This document shows positions 5,798 through 6,555 of a stretch of DNA of 6,555 nucleotides, piece by piece. This DNA is from Candidatus Margulisiibacteriota bacterium (lineage in GTDB: Bacteria; Margulisbacteria; Termititenacia; Termititenacales; Termititenacaceae). The stretch covers positions 1-6,555 of the forward strand of contig JAISEH010000098.1 of assembly GCA_031264205.1 (NCBI GenBank), read 5' to 3'. Position numbers and translations under genes: made by a program. The notes under the pieces are model-generated. The model was not told where the DNA came from and made no database searches. It was given only the letters and a program-made list of their open reading frames with translations. Position 1 is the stretch's first letter. Every line of letters starts with the position of its first letter.

Positions 5798-6555
5798 CTA
5801 CTCAACGCGCGTCGAAGTTGTGTCCAATTTATCGATTTCCGAATCAATCAAATCATTCTTGTCAAACGCTTTGAAAGCATAGTGATCGAGAGTGAAACTC
5901 ACATTGTCAACCAAACCAAGTGTCAAGGCGACTTGATACCCTTTGGTGTTGGCTTGATTATGCGCGTCATCTACAAACGCCCAACCAATATTACTTTCCA
6001 GCTTGCGGTCTAAATATTTCAAAGAATAATCCTTCAAATAAGGCAAGCCGATTTTAGCGCCAAACTCAACACCGTAAGCTGATGCTTTATTGTTTTTGGC
6101 GTCAATATTGGGGTTAGTGAAATCATCATACAACAGCGCGACTTTTTCAAAATACGGGACAGCCAGATTAGCGCCAATTTTGGCATTGATTTCATTAATA
6201 GGCTTGCCGTCATCATATCTTATGCCTGTATAATTGGCATTATCGTAAGCCGGCACGGAGTATTGGGCATAGGCCAAATCCACGCTGTAATCTTTGAGAA
6301 ATTTATATTGAAAACCCAATTGCTGAACTTCCAGATAAGCGTTCTGATAACCACCATTAGCGGCCGCGGAAGTTGTCGGTACCACCAAGTTTTCATTTTT
6401 CAGCACATAACTGCCGATATTGGCAAAAAGATTTAAATCCGGAATGACCAGATTTTTGTAAGTGTAATTCAGATTTTTGCCTTCCAGTGTAATATTGGTA
6501 TCCCAAGCAATCGGCGTTACAGTGTAGACACCAGTGCCCAAGCCAAATTTACCGA
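5798..6555 (-). CDS. Porin-like outer-membrane beta-barrel protein, C-terminal part, ending at an unexpected amber codon
   Basis: The C-terminal 251 codons of a larger gene whose start lies beyond the right edge. The sequence alternates short amphipathic strands rich in Tyr, Phe, Asn and Asp (for example VALTLGLVDNVSFTLDHYAF and LAYAQYSVPAYDNANYTGIR), with repeated LPYLKDYSLKYL and LKDYSVDLAYAQY-like strand-turn units. This is the pattern of outer-membrane barrels, and it resembles the putative-porin families of environmental diderms. I recognise no specific gene. The reading frame ends in TAG at 5800-5798 right after STRVE. The next codons in the same frame read N-V-K-F and then TAA (5785-5783), which is just what the last strand and terminal Phe of a barrel should look like, so the original end was probably 5783. 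Its place upstream of pstS suggests, but does not prove, a part in phosphate entry through the outer membrane. Codon use looks more AT-rich than in the pst genes. Confidence 0.7.
   Translation of the reverse strand, partial: GKFGLGTGVYTVTPIAWDTNITLEGKNLNYTYKNLVIPDLNLFANIGSYVLKNENLVVPTTSAAANGGYQNAYLEVQQLGFQYKFLKDYSVDLAYAQYSVPAYDNANYTGIRYDDGKPINEINAKIGANLAVPYFEKVALLYDDFTNPNIDAKNNKASAYGVEFGAKIGLPYLKDYSLKYLDRKLESNIGWAFVDDAHNQANTKGYQVALTLGLVDNVSFTLDHYAFKAFDKNDLIDSEIDKLDTTSTRVE

Noticed and set aside
5798..5800. Genome-wide reassignment of TAG to an amino acid
   Set aside because: TAG also closes pstS (just before a terminator) and pstB (after the family's usual terminal residues), so it appears to act as an ordinary stop here.
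1..6555. CRISPR array, tRNA or rRNA gene, insertion sequence, toxin-antitoxin or defence genes
   Set aside because: No spaced repeats, cloverleaf-like segments, transposase motifs or such gene pairs were seen; nearly all of the window is taken up by the phosphate genes and the porin.

Overview
The window holds one minus-strand gene block for high-affinity phosphate uptake and its control. In transcription order (right to left) it reads: a partial outer-membrane porin-like barrel, pstS, pstC, pstA, pstB, phoU, phoB and a partial phoR. I see no convincing plus-strand gene. The right edge cuts off the 5' part of the porin. The left edge cuts off phoR just as its HAMP linker begins, so the kinase core lies outside.

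Layout. The porin (5798-6555) is followed by a 165-bp gap, most of which is a 109-nt long-range hairpin (5665-5773). Next come pstS (4639-5631), an intrinsic terminator (4583-4612), and a short AT-rich gap with four 11-bp-spaced TTAACA-like repeats (4523-4561) that resemble a Pho box. The tightly packed run pstC-pstA-pstB-phoU-phoB-phoR then continues to the left edge. Gaps in this run are 4, 14, 15 and 2 bp, and phoB and phoR overlap by 4 bp (ATGA). The likely logic is that PstS is made in excess from a transcript ending at the terminator, while the transporter and regulators are made from read-through and/or a second Pho-controlled promoter in front of pstC.

How the parts work together. The porin may let solutes, possibly phosphate, through the outer membrane. 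PstS binds phosphate in the periplasm, PstC and PstA form the inner-membrane channel, and PstB hydrolyses ATP. PhoU links transporter state to the sensor kinase PhoR, which phosphorylates PhoB, which in turn would act on Pho-box promoters such as the one proposed here.

Organism. A diderm bacterium is suggested by the beta-barrel protein and by a PstS signal peptide with no lipobox cysteine. Strong AAAGGAG ribosome binding sites, a PhoR with a periplasmic sensor domain, and Pho-box spacing like that of Bacillus and cyanobacteria make an ordinary enterobacterium unlikely. A deep-branching diderm lineage (for example Elusimicrobiota or Margulisbacteria) is a guess I cannot confirm from this sequence.

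The most unusual points are: an in-frame amber codon in the porin placed four codons before a textbook C-terminal beta-signal ending in Phe; the 109-nt hairpin element between porin and pstS; and the terminator-plus-Pho-box arrangement that separates pstS from the rest of the operon.
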